Positions 23,453 to 32,229 of a stretch of 64,000 nt of DNA are shown here, piece by piece. Under the pieces are notes generated by a model. It was not told where the DNA came from. It did not search any database and was given only the letters and a program-made list of their open reading frames with translations. The translations under genes were made by a program, and so were the position numbers. This DNA comes from Parvibaculum sp040390855 (GTDB taxonomy: Bacteria; Pseudomonadota; Alphaproteobacteria; Parvibaculales; Parvibaculaceae): NCBI GenBank assembly GCA_040390855.1, contig JAZJXO010000002.1, positions 74,930 through 138,929 on the forward strand. The letters are read 5' to 3'. The first letter of the stretch is position 1; each line of letters starts with the position of its first letter.

Positions 23453-24871
23453 TCAGGCGGCGGCTTTCGGGGCCCGCATGAAAATCACGATGAGAACGAG
23501 GGCTGGGATGGCTATAGTTCCGGTCGAGAAGAAGAAAGGCACGTAACCTGCGGTTTTTTCAGTCAGCATCGGCCAATGTCCGATCACGAGGTCGCGCAGG
23601 GGACCGGGCTCCGAAAAATGATCAACCATGCGGCCTGACTGACCACCCAGCAATTTGCCCGGCAGCGCATAGATCGAACTGAAAAGCGCATATTGGGTGG
23701 CGGTGAACTCGCGCGCGGTGAGCGAGGACATATAGGCAATGAGGCAGGTGCCGGCAAAGCCGCCGGAAAAATTCTCGGCGCTGATCGTGAGCGTGAGGGC
23801 CGTGAGATCCGTACCCTGCATGGCGAGCCAGGCGAACATGAAATTGGTGAGCATGGCCGCGGTGACACCGATAAGCATGGAGGGCATGATTCCGATACCG
23901 GCAACGACAAGGCCGCCCGCGATAGCTCCCAGGATCGTCATCCAGACGCCAAAAAGTTTGACGACGGTGGCGATTTCGGCGAGCGAGAAGCCGAGGTCGA
24001 TATAGAGCGGGTTCGCCATGACGCCGAGGACAAAATCGGGCACACGGTAAAGCCCGATAAGCGCAAGGATCGCCAATGCCTTCCACCCTTCACGCCCGAA
24101 AAACTCGATAAAGGGCGCAAAGACCGCACGGTAGACCCAGGCGACGGCATTCTTGGCGCGGCCGTGAAGATGATAGCTGGCGGTGAAGGCTTCGACCCTG
24201 TCCTCACCGATGACGGGCGCATCGCTTTCCGCAAGGCGCGGCGAGAAGAGCGTCGCGGCAAAGCCCACCCCCATGAGAAGCGCCATGGCAAGATAGGCGA
24301 CATGCCACGAGACGAAGTCGGCGAGATAGAGCGCACCAGCCCCCGACGCGATGATCGCGAAGCGGTAGCCGAGCTGATAGGCGGCCGCCATCGCGCCCTG
24401 TTCATCATCGGATGCCGCCTCGATGCGCCAGGCGTCAATGGAGATGTCCTGCGTGGCCGATGCAAAGGCGAGGAGGACCGCAAGGAGCGCGATGGGTAGA
24501 AGCGATTGCGAGGGGTCGCAGAAAGACATGGCGACAAGGGCTACCGCAATAACCGATTGCGCCAGCACCATCCAGGCGCGGCGCTTGCCGAGCAGATCAT
24601 CAAGCACCGGCAACCTGATCTGGTCGATGAGCGGGGCCCAGAGGAATTTCACCGTATAGGCAAGGCCGACATAGCTCATCAAGCCGATGTCGGTGCGCGA
24701 GACGCCTGCGGTGCGCAGCCATGCCGAGAGCGTGCCGAAGACGAGAAGGAAGGGGAGACCCGACGAAAAGCCCAAGAGCAACATCATCAGCAGACGGCGC
24801 TCCTTGAAGATCGCAAGCGTTGCCGCCCACCTGTCACGCCGGTTCTTTTGCTGCTCTGCTGTTTCGGTCAT
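23453..24871 (-). CDS. MFS transporter, AmpG-like muropeptide permease
   Basis: A 472-residue membrane protein with at least 12 hydrophobic segments. The AmpG landmarks are LLMMLLLGFSSGLPFLLVFG, the first cytoplasmic loop LWAPLIDQIRLPVLDDLLGKRR and SATQDISIDAWRIEA. AmpG imports anhydro-muropeptides released during wall turnover for recycling and, in some species, beta-lactamase control. Start at 24871 is supported by GGCGGGGA. Neighbours (OlsB-like enzyme, histidine kinase) do not form an obvious operon. Substrate is inferred from family only. Confidence 0.85.
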   Translation of the reverse strand: MTETAEQQKNRRDRWAATLAIFKERRLLMMLLLGFSSGLPFLLVFGTLSAWLRTAGVSRTDIGLMSYVGLAYTVKFLWAPLIDQIRLPVLDDLLGKRRAWMVLAQSVIAVALVAMSFCDPSQSLLPIALLAVLLAFASATQDISIDAWRIEAASDDEQGAMAAAYQLGYRFAIIASGAGALYLADFVSWHVAYLAMALLMGVGFAATLFSPRLAESDAPVIGEDRVEAFTASYHLHGRAKNAVAWVYRAVFAPFIEFFGREGWKALAILALIGLYRVPDFVLGVMANPLYIDLGFSLAEIATVVKLFGVWMTILGAIAGGLVVAGIGIMPSMLIGVTAAMLTNFMFAWLAMQGTDLTALTLTISAENFSGGFAGTCLIAYMSSLTAREFTATQYALFSSIYALPGKLLGGQSGRMVDHFSEPGPLRDLVIGHWPMLTEKTAGYVPFFFSTGTIAIPALVLIVIFMRAPKAAA

Positions 24872-24913
24872 CGGTCCCCGCCTCGCTCACATGCGAATCA
24901 TGCGGGCTCTACT

Positions 24914-27175
24914 TTAGGCGAGATTTTGCGCGGGCACATCTGCAGGCGCGATGCCGAGATCGCTGCGGCGGTCGGACCATGTGGCAAGCATACGGGCCAG
25001 CGCATCAGGGGCCACGGGCTTCGAGAGATAATCATCCATGCCTGCGGCAAAGCAGATCTGTCGGTCATCCGCCATCGCATTGGCGGTGAGCGCCACAATC
25101 GGCAGGCTGGAACGCCCGTCGGACAGGCCCCGGATGCGGCGCGTCGCTTCGAACCCGTCCATGTCAGGCATGTGCAGGTCCATCAGCACGAGATCATAGT
25201 CTTTACCCGTCGGTTCATCGAGGGCGGCAAGCACCTCGATACCGTTTTTGGCGATGTGGACTTTGTGGCCGTCGCGCTCCAGAAGTGTGCGGGTGAGAAG
25301 CGCATTGATGTCATTGTCTTCGGCAACCAGCACATTGAGACGCGCGGTCCATTCCGGCTGTTGCTTGACACGCAAGATGTCGGGGGCACGCAGACCGGAA
25401 AAGGCTTTGAGATCGGCGAGCATCTGCTCCTCGTTGTAACGGGCCTTTTCAAATTTCCCCTCAAAGGACTGCCGCTGCGACCCGTTGCGCAATATCTCAA
25501 GCCGCGCTTCGAGCGAGGTGGCGCGTACTGGGCGAACGAGATAGCCGTCGAAGCGGCGCTGGGCGAGCGAGGGATTGCCTTCCTGACCGAGCAGGGTGGG
25601 CAGACGGTCACGATCCTGCGGACGCAAGAGCACCAGCGCATCAAGGCCCGGGGAAACGGCGCGTGCACGCGATAGAAGTTCGGTGCCGGACCCTTCGTTT
25701 GTATCAATAGGCAGGATCAGCACGTCATAGGTCGATGCCTTGAGGGCTGCAACCATCGCCTCGCTGTTCAAGGTGAGATCAACTGAGGCACCGGCAAGGC
25801 GGGCTGCGCGGGCAAGCGATGCGGCAAGGATCGGACGGTCTTCCAGGATCAGCACGCGCTGACCATCGAGATTGGCACGGCGCGGCAAGGCACTTTCAAC
25901 GGCGGTGAAAGGCAGATGCACGCGGAAGACAGAACCTGCACCCAACGTGCTGTCGACACTGATCGAGCCGCCCATCGCGGTGACAATGCGGCGCGAAATG
26001 GCAAGGCCGAGCCCCGTGCCGTCGAAGCGGCGCGACAAGGTCTGGTCGGCTTGCACGAACTCATCAAAAATAATCGGGAGCGTGTCGGGTGCGATGCCGA
26101 TCCCGCTATCCTCGACCTCGATGATGATGTTCGCCACATCATCTGTATACGAATAGCTCTCAAGGACCGCGCGGATCGTGATACCACCGGCTTCGGTGAA
26201 CTTGATCGCATTGCCGGCAAGATTGATCAGGATCTGACGGATGCGGGCATCATCTCCCAGAAGGCGGTCCGGAATTTGCGGGTCGATCTCGGCGATGATC
26301 TCAAGACCTTTTTCAAAAGCCTTAGGCGAGAGAAGTTCGCAGACGCTTTCGAGCACACCGCGCATATCGAAGGGGGCAGACATGATCCTCACTTTGCCTG
26401 CTTCGATTTTGGAATAATCGAGAATGTCATTGATGATCGCAAGCAGCGCATCGCCGGATGTTTTGACCGCTTCGGCGTAGGAGCGCTGCGCGGCGGTGAG
26501 GCTCGTATCGAGGAGCAAGGCCGTCATGCCGAGGACGCCGTTCATGGGTGTCCGGATTTCATGGCTCATCGCGGCGAGGAACTGGCTTTTGGCGCGATTG
26601 GCCGCTTGCACTTCGTCAAGCGTCAGGGCGAGTTTCTCTTCGACCGCCTTGCGCTCGGAAATATCACGACCGACGATCTGGATCTGGCGGACGTCGCCTG
26701 CCTCGTCATGGATGGCAAATTCCTCCCATGAGAACCAGCGCATACCCTGCGCGGTGCGCACACGCCGGTCGAAATGCACACGCTCAGCGGGGGTGCGGGC
26801 TGCATGTTCACCCATGCGGCGCGGGGCCTCATCATCGGGCCCGTCCGGTGTGAAGGGCCGCCCGATCACATCCGAGCGGTCGAGGCCGAAGGTGAGACAG
26901 AACACATCGTTGACGTAAGTGACGCGGGCCGACATGTCCTGCCGGATGATCACATCACCCTGTACGGCGACGAGATCGCGATAATGCTCTTCGCGCTCGG
27001 CAAGTTCCCATGTTTTGTCGCGCAGGGTTTCGAGAGCGGCTTCGGCACGCATAGCATCATTGCGGCTGGCGCGCGCGCGCGCGGAGGCACGCCGCCAGGC
27101 TTCAACCCCCAGCAGCAAAACGCTCGCTATGGCCAGAAGCACAAGCGGGACAGGATCGCTGTTCAGAAACGGCAT
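24914..27175 (-). CDS. Hybrid sensor histidine kinase: PAS, HisKA, HATPase, pseudo-receiver, receiver
   Basis: A 753-residue protein. One N-terminal membrane segment (VPLVLLAIASVLLLGVEAW), a short coiled coil, a PAS domain with PAC (about 65-185), HisKA with the H-box MSHEIRTPMNGVLG, and HATPase with VEDSGIGI and GTGLGLAI. The first receiver-like domain (QRVLILEDRPILAASLARA) has LPID where the phosphoacceptor Asp should be and is degenerate. The C-terminal receiver is canonical (VLVAEDND, VLMDLHMPDMDG, VALTANAM, YLSKPV). Phosphate may pass to a separate phosphotransfer protein. No HPt domain or response regulator gene is adjacent. The signal sensed is unknown. Confidence 0.9.
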   Translation of the reverse strand: MPFLNSDPVPLVLLAIASVLLLGVEAWRRASARARASRNDAMRAEAALETLRDKTWELAEREEHYRDLVAVQGDVIIRQDMSARVTYVNDVFCLTFGLDRSDVIGRPFTPDGPDDEAPRRMGEHAARTPAERVHFDRRVRTAQGMRWFSWEEFAIHDEAGDVRQIQIVGRDISERKAVEEKLALTLDEVQAANRAKSQFLAAMSHEIRTPMNGVLGMTALLLDTSLTAAQRSYAEAVKTSGDALLAIINDILDYSKIEAGKVRIMSAPFDMRGVLESVCELLSPKAFEKGLEIIAEIDPQIPDRLLGDDARIRQILINLAGNAIKFTEAGGITIRAVLESYSYTDDVANIIIEVEDSGIGIAPDTLPIIFDEFVQADQTLSRRFDGTGLGLAISRRIVTAMGGSISVDSTLGAGSVFRVHLPFTAVESALPRRANLDGQRVLILEDRPILAASLARAARLAGASVDLTLNSEAMVAALKASTYDVLILPIDTNEGSGTELLSRARAVSPGLDALVLLRPQDRDRLPTLLGQEGNPSLAQRRFDGYLVRPVRATSLEARLEILRNGSQRQSFEGKFEKARYNEEQMLADLKAFSGLRAPDILRVKQQPEWTARLNVLVAEDNDINALLTRTLLERDGHKVHIAKNGIEVLAALDEPTGKDYDLVLMDLHMPDMDGFEATRRIRGLSDGRSSLPIVALTANAMADDRQICFAAGMDDYLSKPVAPDALARMLATWSDRRSDLGIAPADVPAQNLA

Positions 27176-27312
27176 TGTCGGCAGACCTCTTCCTCAGGTC
27201 TGACAGAATGCATCCGACAGGGTTTCCAACTGATTACTTAGGAGGCAGATGGGGCCGGATCTGGCAGAAAATGACTCTTTTTGGCCAAGGTAACTCTTGC
27301 TTAGCCGGGTTC

Positions 27313-27834
27313 TCAAGCGACCGCGCCGATGACAGGACCTTGCCGACTTGACACCGGCTCACGATAGGCGAGCGCTTCGGCGATGTGTTGTCGCCTGACA
27401 CTGCCGGACCCTTCGAGATCAGCCAGCGTGCGGGCAACCCGCATGACCCGGTGATAGCCGCGCGCGGTGAGGCGCATCCGTTCGGCGGCGTCCCTCAGCA
27501 GCCGCAACCCCGCCTCATCGAGCGCTGCGACCTCTTCAAGCAATTCGCCCTCGACATGGGCGTTAAGCTGCGGAGCGCCCTCGCCCATATGTGCAGCGAG
27601 GCGGGCATAGCGCATGGTCTGGATGTCACGCGCCGCAGCGACGCGGGCGGCAACCTCGGCGGACCCTTCGGCGGGCGGCGGCAGAGAGAGATCGGCAGGC
27701 GAGACAGGCGGCACTTCGATGTGAATGTCGATGCGGTCGAGCAGGGGGCCTGACAGTTTTGCCTGATAATCACCGACACAGCGCGGCAAACGCCCGCAGG
27801 CGCGGGCGGCGTCGCTGGCATGACCGCAACGGCA
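27313..27834 (-). pseudogene. comM: comM C-terminal fragment (Mg-chelatase-like AAA+ ATPase), N-terminal part lost
   Basis: The reading frame from 27834 gives CRCGHASDAARACGRLPRC then VGDYQAKLSGPLLDRIDIHIEV and the ComM C-terminal domain ending VRRQHIAEALAYRE. In intact ComM (about 500 residues) this follows the AAA+ core; here only about 173 residues remain and the Walker motifs are missing. The break is exactly before the TGC of the zinc-like motif, where sequence changes to an IS3-type orfB fragment. ComM is a branch-migration helicase used in natural transformation, so that function is probably lost. It lies downstream of the dipeptidase gene beyond the insertion element. Confidence 0.85.
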
Positions 27835-27934
27835 TGATCGCGTTGCCTAGCTTCTCTAGCGTGCGTCTTGCTGGCAGGTGCGACTGCTCGACGAGCCTGA
27901 TGATCTCGAGTTTCTCGGATGCAGGGTACCTCAT
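27835..27934 (-). pseudogene. IS3-family orfB, N-terminal fragment
   Basis: From the ATG at 27934 the frame reads MRYPASEKLEIIRLVEQSHL and continues PARRTLEKLGNAI up to the comM junction. This is the N-terminal helix-turn-helix start of orfB in the IS3 group whose orfA ends with ELRLLKKN. It overlaps the orfA stop by four bases. The rest, including all DDE residues, is gone. Confidence 0.75.
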
Positions 27935-28305
27935 GCGTCGTCTCCCCCATCCGCGATCATGTTTTTTTTGAGCAGACGCAGCTCAAGAGCCTGCTCGGCA
28001 ACGACCTCCTTCAGGGCAGTCGCTTCTCGCCGCAGGTCCTTCACCTCGTCGGTTGTGGCCGCACGAGACGTATCGCCAGCCAACCTGCGCTTGCCTGCTT
28101 CCATGAACTCCTTCGACCAGGTGTAATACAGGCTCTGAGCGATACCTTCCTTGCGACACAGCTCGGCAATGCTGTCCTCGCCGCGTAAGCCTTCCAGCAC
28201 AATCCTGATCTTGTCTTCGGCTGAGAAATGCCGGCGCGTCGCCCGCCGGATGTCTTTGACCACCTGCTCGGCAGGCCTCTTGGAGCTCGGGTGTTTGCTG
28301 TTCAT
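27931..28305 (-). CDS. IS3-family transposase OrfA
   Basis: A 124-residue DNA-binding subunit: an HTH_Tnp_1 domain (RRHFSAEDKIRIVLEGLRGE, then DSIAELCRKEGIAQSLYYTW) and a leucine-zipper coiled coil (EVKDLRREATALKEVVAEQA). OrfA binds the element ends and is joined to OrfB by frameshifting or coupling. GGAGGA precedes the ATG. The gene looks intact, though its orfB partner is truncated, so it may persist only as a leftover or act on other copies in trans. Confidence 0.85.
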   Translation of the reverse strand: MNSKHPSSKRPAEQVVKDIRRATRRHFSAEDKIRIVLEGLRGEDSIAELCRKEGIAQSLYYTWSKEFMEAGKRRLAGDTSRAATTDEVKDLRREATALKEVVAEQALELRLLKKNMIADGGDDA

Positions 28306-28349
28306 ATCCAGTCCTCCGTCACTGCGACGAGAACTAAATACTCCTTAAG

Positions 28350-29627
28350 CTACAACCTCAAATCTGCGCCATAGGCCCTGACGGCGGACACCTCGTCCAT
28401 CACGCGCATGAGATTGCCGCCCCAGATTTTGCCGATGTCCTCGTCGGCATAGCCGCGACGGATCATCTCCTCGGTGACGTGAAACGTCTCGGACGCATCC
28501 GTCCAGCCCGCAATGCCTCCCCCGCCCTGAAAGTCGGATGCGATGCCGACATGGTCGACACCGATGAGCTTCACCGCATAGTCGATGTGATCGACAAGGA
28601 GCTTCACATCGGCGCGGGGATATTTTTTGTTGAGTTCGGCAATTCCGTCGAAAAACTTTTTCTTGGTCGCGGCGTCGGCGTCAAAGATCGCGTCGAGACT
28701 TGTGAAGCCCAGTGATTTTGCGAGCGCGCCGCGCAGCTTCTTTTTCTCTGGGTCCATCGGTCTGAGATACTCATCAAAGGCCACGATCTGAATGACGCCA
28801 CCCTTGGCCGCGAGCGCCTTCATCTCCTCATCCGACATATTGCGCGGATGGGGATTGAGCGCGAAGACGGCGGAATGCGATGCGATGACCGGCACACGCG
28901 AGGCGGCAATCGCCTGCAGCGTTGTTGATTTGGCTGAGTGGCTCACATCAACCATGAGCCCCAGATCGTTTGCATGGGCGATGGCCTTGCGACCGAAATC
29001 GGACAGGCCACCATGCTCGCCGCCTTCATCGTTCGTCTTGTCACCAAGGTCTTTGCGCGGCTGGGCACTATCGGCAATGTCGTTATGGCCGTTATGGACG
29101 AGGCCGAAATAGCGCGCGCCGAGATCGTAATAGGCATCCATGAGCGACAAGTCCTTGCCGATGGAATAGCCGTTCTCGATGCCGATCAGCGCGACGCTCT
29201 TGCCTTGGCCATGGATGCGGCGGATGTCGGCGGATGTCAGCGCGAGGCCCACGTCTTTGGAATATAGCTCGTCCGTCATGCGATGGATGGCGGCAAATTT
29301 GGCAAAGGCCTCGGACGCGGCTTCGGCATAGCCTGTTGCGCCCCGCCTCGTCTGGTCGACATAGGCGATAAAGAACACAGCGTCGAGCCCGCCGGATTTC
29401 ATGCGCGGCAGATCGACGAGGACGGGCGGCGGATTTGATTGTGACGGATCGTAGCGCGGGCTTGCAAAGAATGTCGGAATATCCGTATGCGTATCAATCG
29501 TGATGATGATCTTTTGAAGGTCTTTGGCGTGGTCCTCGATGGATTGCTCCGCGCCGCAGGCAGCGGTGGTGAGGGCCATAAGGAACGTGAAGGCAGGGAG
29601 AAGTGTTTTCATCGCCAATGATTTCAT
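28350..29627 (-). CDS. Membrane dipeptidase, peptidase M19 family, probable lipoprotein
   Basis: A 425-residue zinc dipeptidase. The N-terminus is a signal with a lipobox-like ALTTAAC, so the mature protein may be lipid-anchored at Cys24 in the envelope. Metal and catalytic motifs: DTHTDIP (HxD), the bridging-Glu region ALIGIENGYSIGKDL, VDVSHSAKSTTLQAI, VIASHSAVFALNPHPRN and GIASDFQGGGG. Renal-dipeptidase-like enzymes cleave dipeptides, including D-amino-acid forms. Its start overlaps the gshB stop by four bases, so it is coupled to glutathione synthetase; a role in gamma-glutamyl or Cys-Gly turnover is possible but unproven. The 3' end abuts the IS3 fragment but looks complete. Confidence 0.88.
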   Translation of the reverse strand: MKSLAMKTLLPAFTFLMALTTAACGAEQSIEDHAKDLQKIIITIDTHTDIPTFFASPRYDPSQSNPPPVLVDLPRMKSGGLDAVFFIAYVDQTRRGATGYAEAASEAFAKFAAIHRMTDELYSKDVGLALTSADIRRIHGQGKSVALIGIENGYSIGKDLSLMDAYYDLGARYFGLVHNGHNDIADSAQPRKDLGDKTNDEGGEHGGLSDFGRKAIAHANDLGLMVDVSHSAKSTTLQAIAASRVPVIASHSAVFALNPHPRNMSDEEMKALAAKGGVIQIVAFDEYLRPMDPEKKKLRGALAKSLGFTSLDAIFDADAATKKKFFDGIAELNKKYPRADVKLLVDHIDYAVKLIGVDHVGIASDFQGGGGIAGWTDASETFHVTEEMIRRGYADEDIGKIWGGNLMRVMDEVSAVRAYGADLRL

Positions 29628-30562
29628 CTTCTGGCCTCGATCGCGTCCCAGACAAAGCTGGCGAGATTCGAGCCGTCGAAGCGGTCGATTTCCTGAATGC
29701 CGGTAGGGGAGGTCACGTTGATTTCGGTGAGGTAGTCGCCGATGACGTCGATACCGACAAAGATCAGACCACGGCGTTTCAATTCCGGTCCGATCATCTC
29801 GCAGATGTCCTGCTCGCGTTTGGTGAGGAGGGATTTTTCGGGGCGGCCACCGACATGCATGTTGGAGCGCGCCTCGCCTTCGGCGGGAACACGGTTGATC
29901 GCGCCTGCCGGTTTGCCGTCGATCAGGATGATGCGCTTGTCGCCCTTGCGCACGTCTTTGAGATATTTCTGCACGATCACGGGTTCACGGTTGATCGAGG
30001 TGAACATTTCCAAAAGAGATGCAAGATTTTCATCGCCCTCGCGCAGACGGAAGACGCCTGCCCCGCCATTGCCGAACAAGGGCTTTATGATGATGTCGCC
30101 GAACTCGGTGCGGAAGGCTTTGATCTCTTCCGCGTCGCGACTGATCAATGTCGGCGGCAGGAGACCTTCAAAGCGGGTGGCAAACAATTTTTCCGGCGCG
30201 TTGCGCACTTCCGACGGGTCGTTGACGACGAGAACCTTGGGGTGCACCAGTTCCAGCATATGCGTCGTCGTGATGTAGCTCATGTCGAAGGGCGGGTCTT
30301 GGCGCAGGAGGACCACATCGAGATCGGTCAGGTTCATGACTTCCGACACGCCGAGCGAGAAATGATTGCCATGCTCGCGGCGAAGCGTCAGCGAATGTCC
30401 CCGCGCATAAACGCGCCCGTCGCGCATGGAGAGATGTTTGGGCTCATAGTAAAAAAGCGTGTGGCCGCGCCGTTGCGCCTCAAGGCCCAGAGCGAAGGTT
30501 GAATCGCCGTTGATATTGATCGTCTGGACCGGGTCCATCTGGAGGGCAACATGCAAGCTCAT
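29624..30562 (-). CDS. gshB: Glutathione synthetase
   Basis: A 312-residue ATP-grasp ligase that joins gamma-glutamylcysteine and glycine. Recognisable blocks: ALQMDPVQTININGDSTFAL, VLLRQDPPFDMSYITTTH, VVNDPSEVRNAPEKLFA, the ATP-binding loop IIKPLFGNGGAGVFR, and INVTSPTGIQEIDRFDG near the C-terminus. Length matches proteobacterial GshB. In many alphaproteobacteria gshB follows yraN and rsmI; here it is separated from them by marC, a SirB1-type gene and a BON-domain gene. It leads a two-gene operon with the dipeptidase. Confidence 0.96.
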   Translation of the reverse strand: MSLHVALQMDPVQTININGDSTFALGLEAQRRGHTLFYYEPKHLSMRDGRVYARGHSLTLRREHGNHFSLGVSEVMNLTDLDVVLLRQDPPFDMSYITTTHMLELVHPKVLVVNDPSEVRNAPEKLFATRFEGLLPPTLISRDAEEIKAFRTEFGDIIIKPLFGNGGAGVFRLREGDENLASLLEMFTSINREPVIVQKYLKDVRKGDKRIILIDGKPAGAINRVPAEGEARSNMHVGGRPEKSLLTKREQDICEMIGPELKRRGLIFVGIDVIGDYLTEINVTSPTGIQEIDRFDGSNLASFVWDAIEARR

Positions 30563-30684
30563 AGGGTCTGCGGCCTTTTTCGGTTTTATCTTCGCAAGAA
30601 TGTGGGGGAGACGGGGTGAAAAGACCAGAGGCGGCTTGAACTTTAAAGAATCTCAAGCGAGGCTTAGCCCAAAGAGGGGCTCCC

Positions 30685-31368
30685 ATGTTCCATGATCTCA
30701 TCACCTTCGGCCTGACGACGCTGGCGGGCTATTTCGCCATTGCCAACCCGATTTCGGCAACGCCGATCTTCATCTCGCTGACACGGGGCGACAAGCCCGA
30801 TGTCAAACGCCAGATTGCCATCAATGCGGTTCTGACGGCGCTTTTCGTCGTCGTGCTGTTTTCGGTTGCGGGCAAGCTCATCTTCGAGATTTTCGGCATC
30901 ACCATGTCGGCGCTGCGCATCGCGGGCGGCATTCTCGTGACGCTTGTCGGCTATCAGATGCTTCAGGGCCATTCGTCCACCGTGCAGGTGCCCCTGCATG
31001 TCGATGGCGAAGAAGCGCGCGCCGATGTGATCGAAGCCCAACTCTCGATTGCCATTTCGCCGCTCGGAATGCCGATTATTGCCGGACCCGGCACGATTGC
31101 CACCGCCGTCGGCTTTGCCGCCAATCCCGGCATTGTCTATACAGGTGTTTCCATCGCCTCGTTCTGTGTTATCGCGCTGCTGACCTATATCATGTTCATG
31201 CAGGCCGAACGTATCGTGCGCTTTCTGGGCGCGACGAACCTCACCGTTGTCACGCGGCTCATGGGCCTCATTGTCGCCACCGTGGGCGTTGAAATGATGC
31301 TGACGGGCTTTGGCGACACTATCCGTGAATTTCTGGCGAGCCTGCCGCCCGGCACAAAACTCTTTTAA
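30685..31368 (+). CDS. MarC family integral membrane protein
   Basis: A 227-residue protein with six predicted membrane segments. The MarC/YhgN signature GYFAIANPISATPIFISLTRG is at the N-terminus, followed by SALRIAGGILVTLVGYQML and SPLGMPIIAGPGTIATAVGF. The biochemical function of the family is unknown; the old link to antibiotic resistance was not supported. The ATG has GAGGGG upstream. It is divergent from gshB and convergent with the SirB1-type gene, sharing four bases at the stop codons. Confidence 0.9.
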   Translation: MFHDLITFGLTTLAGYFAIANPISATPIFISLTRGDKPDVKRQIAINAVLTALFVVVLFSVAGKLIFEIFGITMSALRIAGGILVTLVGYQMLQGHSSTVQVPLHVDGEEARADVIEAQLSIAISPLGMPIIAGPGTIATAVGFAANPGIVYTGVSIASFCVIALLTYIMFMQAERIVRFLGATNLTVVTRLMGLIVATVGVEMMLTGFGDTIREFLASLPPGTKLF

Positions 31369-32213
31369 TTGAGTTTGGCCCTGAGCCGCCGCAACGCTTC
31401 CGATGCCATGGAGGCAAGCCCCTGTTCGCCCTGCGCCTCCGCCATATCGCGGGCAAGCGTAAAGGCCGCTGCCGCTGCCGTCATATGGCTTGCGTAAATC
31501 TCGATGCGGCCCAGTTCAAAACGAAGACCTGCGCGTTCCGGTGCGAAAGCGATCATGCGCGTCACCACTTCGCGGGCACGTTCGTGACCACCCTGCCCCA
31601 GCGAACGGCTCAGGATATTGTTCTGCAAGCGCAGCAGAATATCGCGGGCAGAGACGGAGGTGTGATGGTCGGGCGTGAGACGCGCCCCCGGCCCTTCGAC
31701 CGAGCGCAAAAGATTGAGAAGGTCGGCGGGGTTGAGCGTCTGGCCGCGATTAAAGGGATCAATGATGGTCGCCTGCGGGCCCACTTGCAGGCGCAAGACA
31801 AAATGCCCCGGAAAATTCAGGCCACGCAGATCAAGCCCGAGGGTCCGGGCGACATGGAGATAGATGATGCCAAGCGCCACGGGAAGGCCCTTGCGCCGGT
31901 CGATCACTTCGGTGAGGTCGGCATTGCGGAGATCGTCATAAGCCTCATTGTCACCGCGATAGGAAAAGCGGCCCGCGATGATATTGGCGAGCACCATAGC
32001 GACGAGATCGGCATCCGCCGCCTGTTTTGCATCGGCTTTATCAAGCGCCTCGCGCGTCGCGTCGGTCAGGGCTGCAAGCTCGCCCAGATATTTCGAGCGG
32101 TCTTTGTACGGATGATCGAGAAGGGCCAGTGTCAGCGCGACGCCTGCAATATCAAGCTCATCATCGCCAAGCGCCCCTGCTGCCTTCAGCTCTGCTTCAA
32201 GCTCATCCTTCAA
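31365..32213 (-). CDS. SirB1-type transglutaminase-like/TPR protein
   Basis: A 282-residue protein of the SirB1 N-terminal (transglutaminase-like core 2) family. Landmarks: NADLTEVIDRRKGLPVALGI, IYLHVARTLGLDLRGLNFPG and HFVLRLQVGPQATIIDPFNRG; in true transglutaminase folds the Cys is catalytic, and here the equivalent region lacks an obvious Cys, so it is probably non-enzymatic. The C-terminal third (ERAREVVTRMIAFAPERAGL, AAAAAFTLARDMAEAQG) is TPR-like. Function is unknown. It lies 16 bases downstream of the BON lipoprotein gene. Confidence 0.85.
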   Translation of the reverse strand: MKDELEAELKAAGALGDDELDIAGVALTLALLDHPYKDRSKYLGELAALTDATREALDKADAKQAADADLVAMVLANIIAGRFSYRGDNEAYDDLRNADLTEVIDRRKGLPVALGIIYLHVARTLGLDLRGLNFPGHFVLRLQVGPQATIIDPFNRGQTLNPADLLNLLRSVEGPGARLTPDHHTSVSARDILLRLQNNILSRSLGQGGHERAREVVTRMIAFAPERAGLRFELGRIEIYASHMTAAAAAFTLARDMAEAQGEQGLASMASEALRRLRAKLN

Positions 32214-32229
32214 ACATTCAATCCTTAAT

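Larger units (their letters stand above)
27835..28345 (-). mobile_element. Partial IS3-family insertion element (intact orfA, truncated orfB)
   Basis: A complete orfA (27931-28305) is followed, with an ATGA overlap, by only about 33 codons of orfB, after which comM sequence begins. The right limit is placed just before the dipeptidase stop at 28350; terminal inverted repeats were not recognised, so limits are approximate. The element lacks the integrase core and cannot move by itself. A different part of an orfB of the same general type lies at 9845-9984. Confidence 0.7.

Noticed and set aside
24506..25675. 389-codon + strand frame across the AmpG-like and histidine kinase genes
   Set aside because: It runs antisense to two well-supported genes and across their boundary; typical GC-rich shadow frame.
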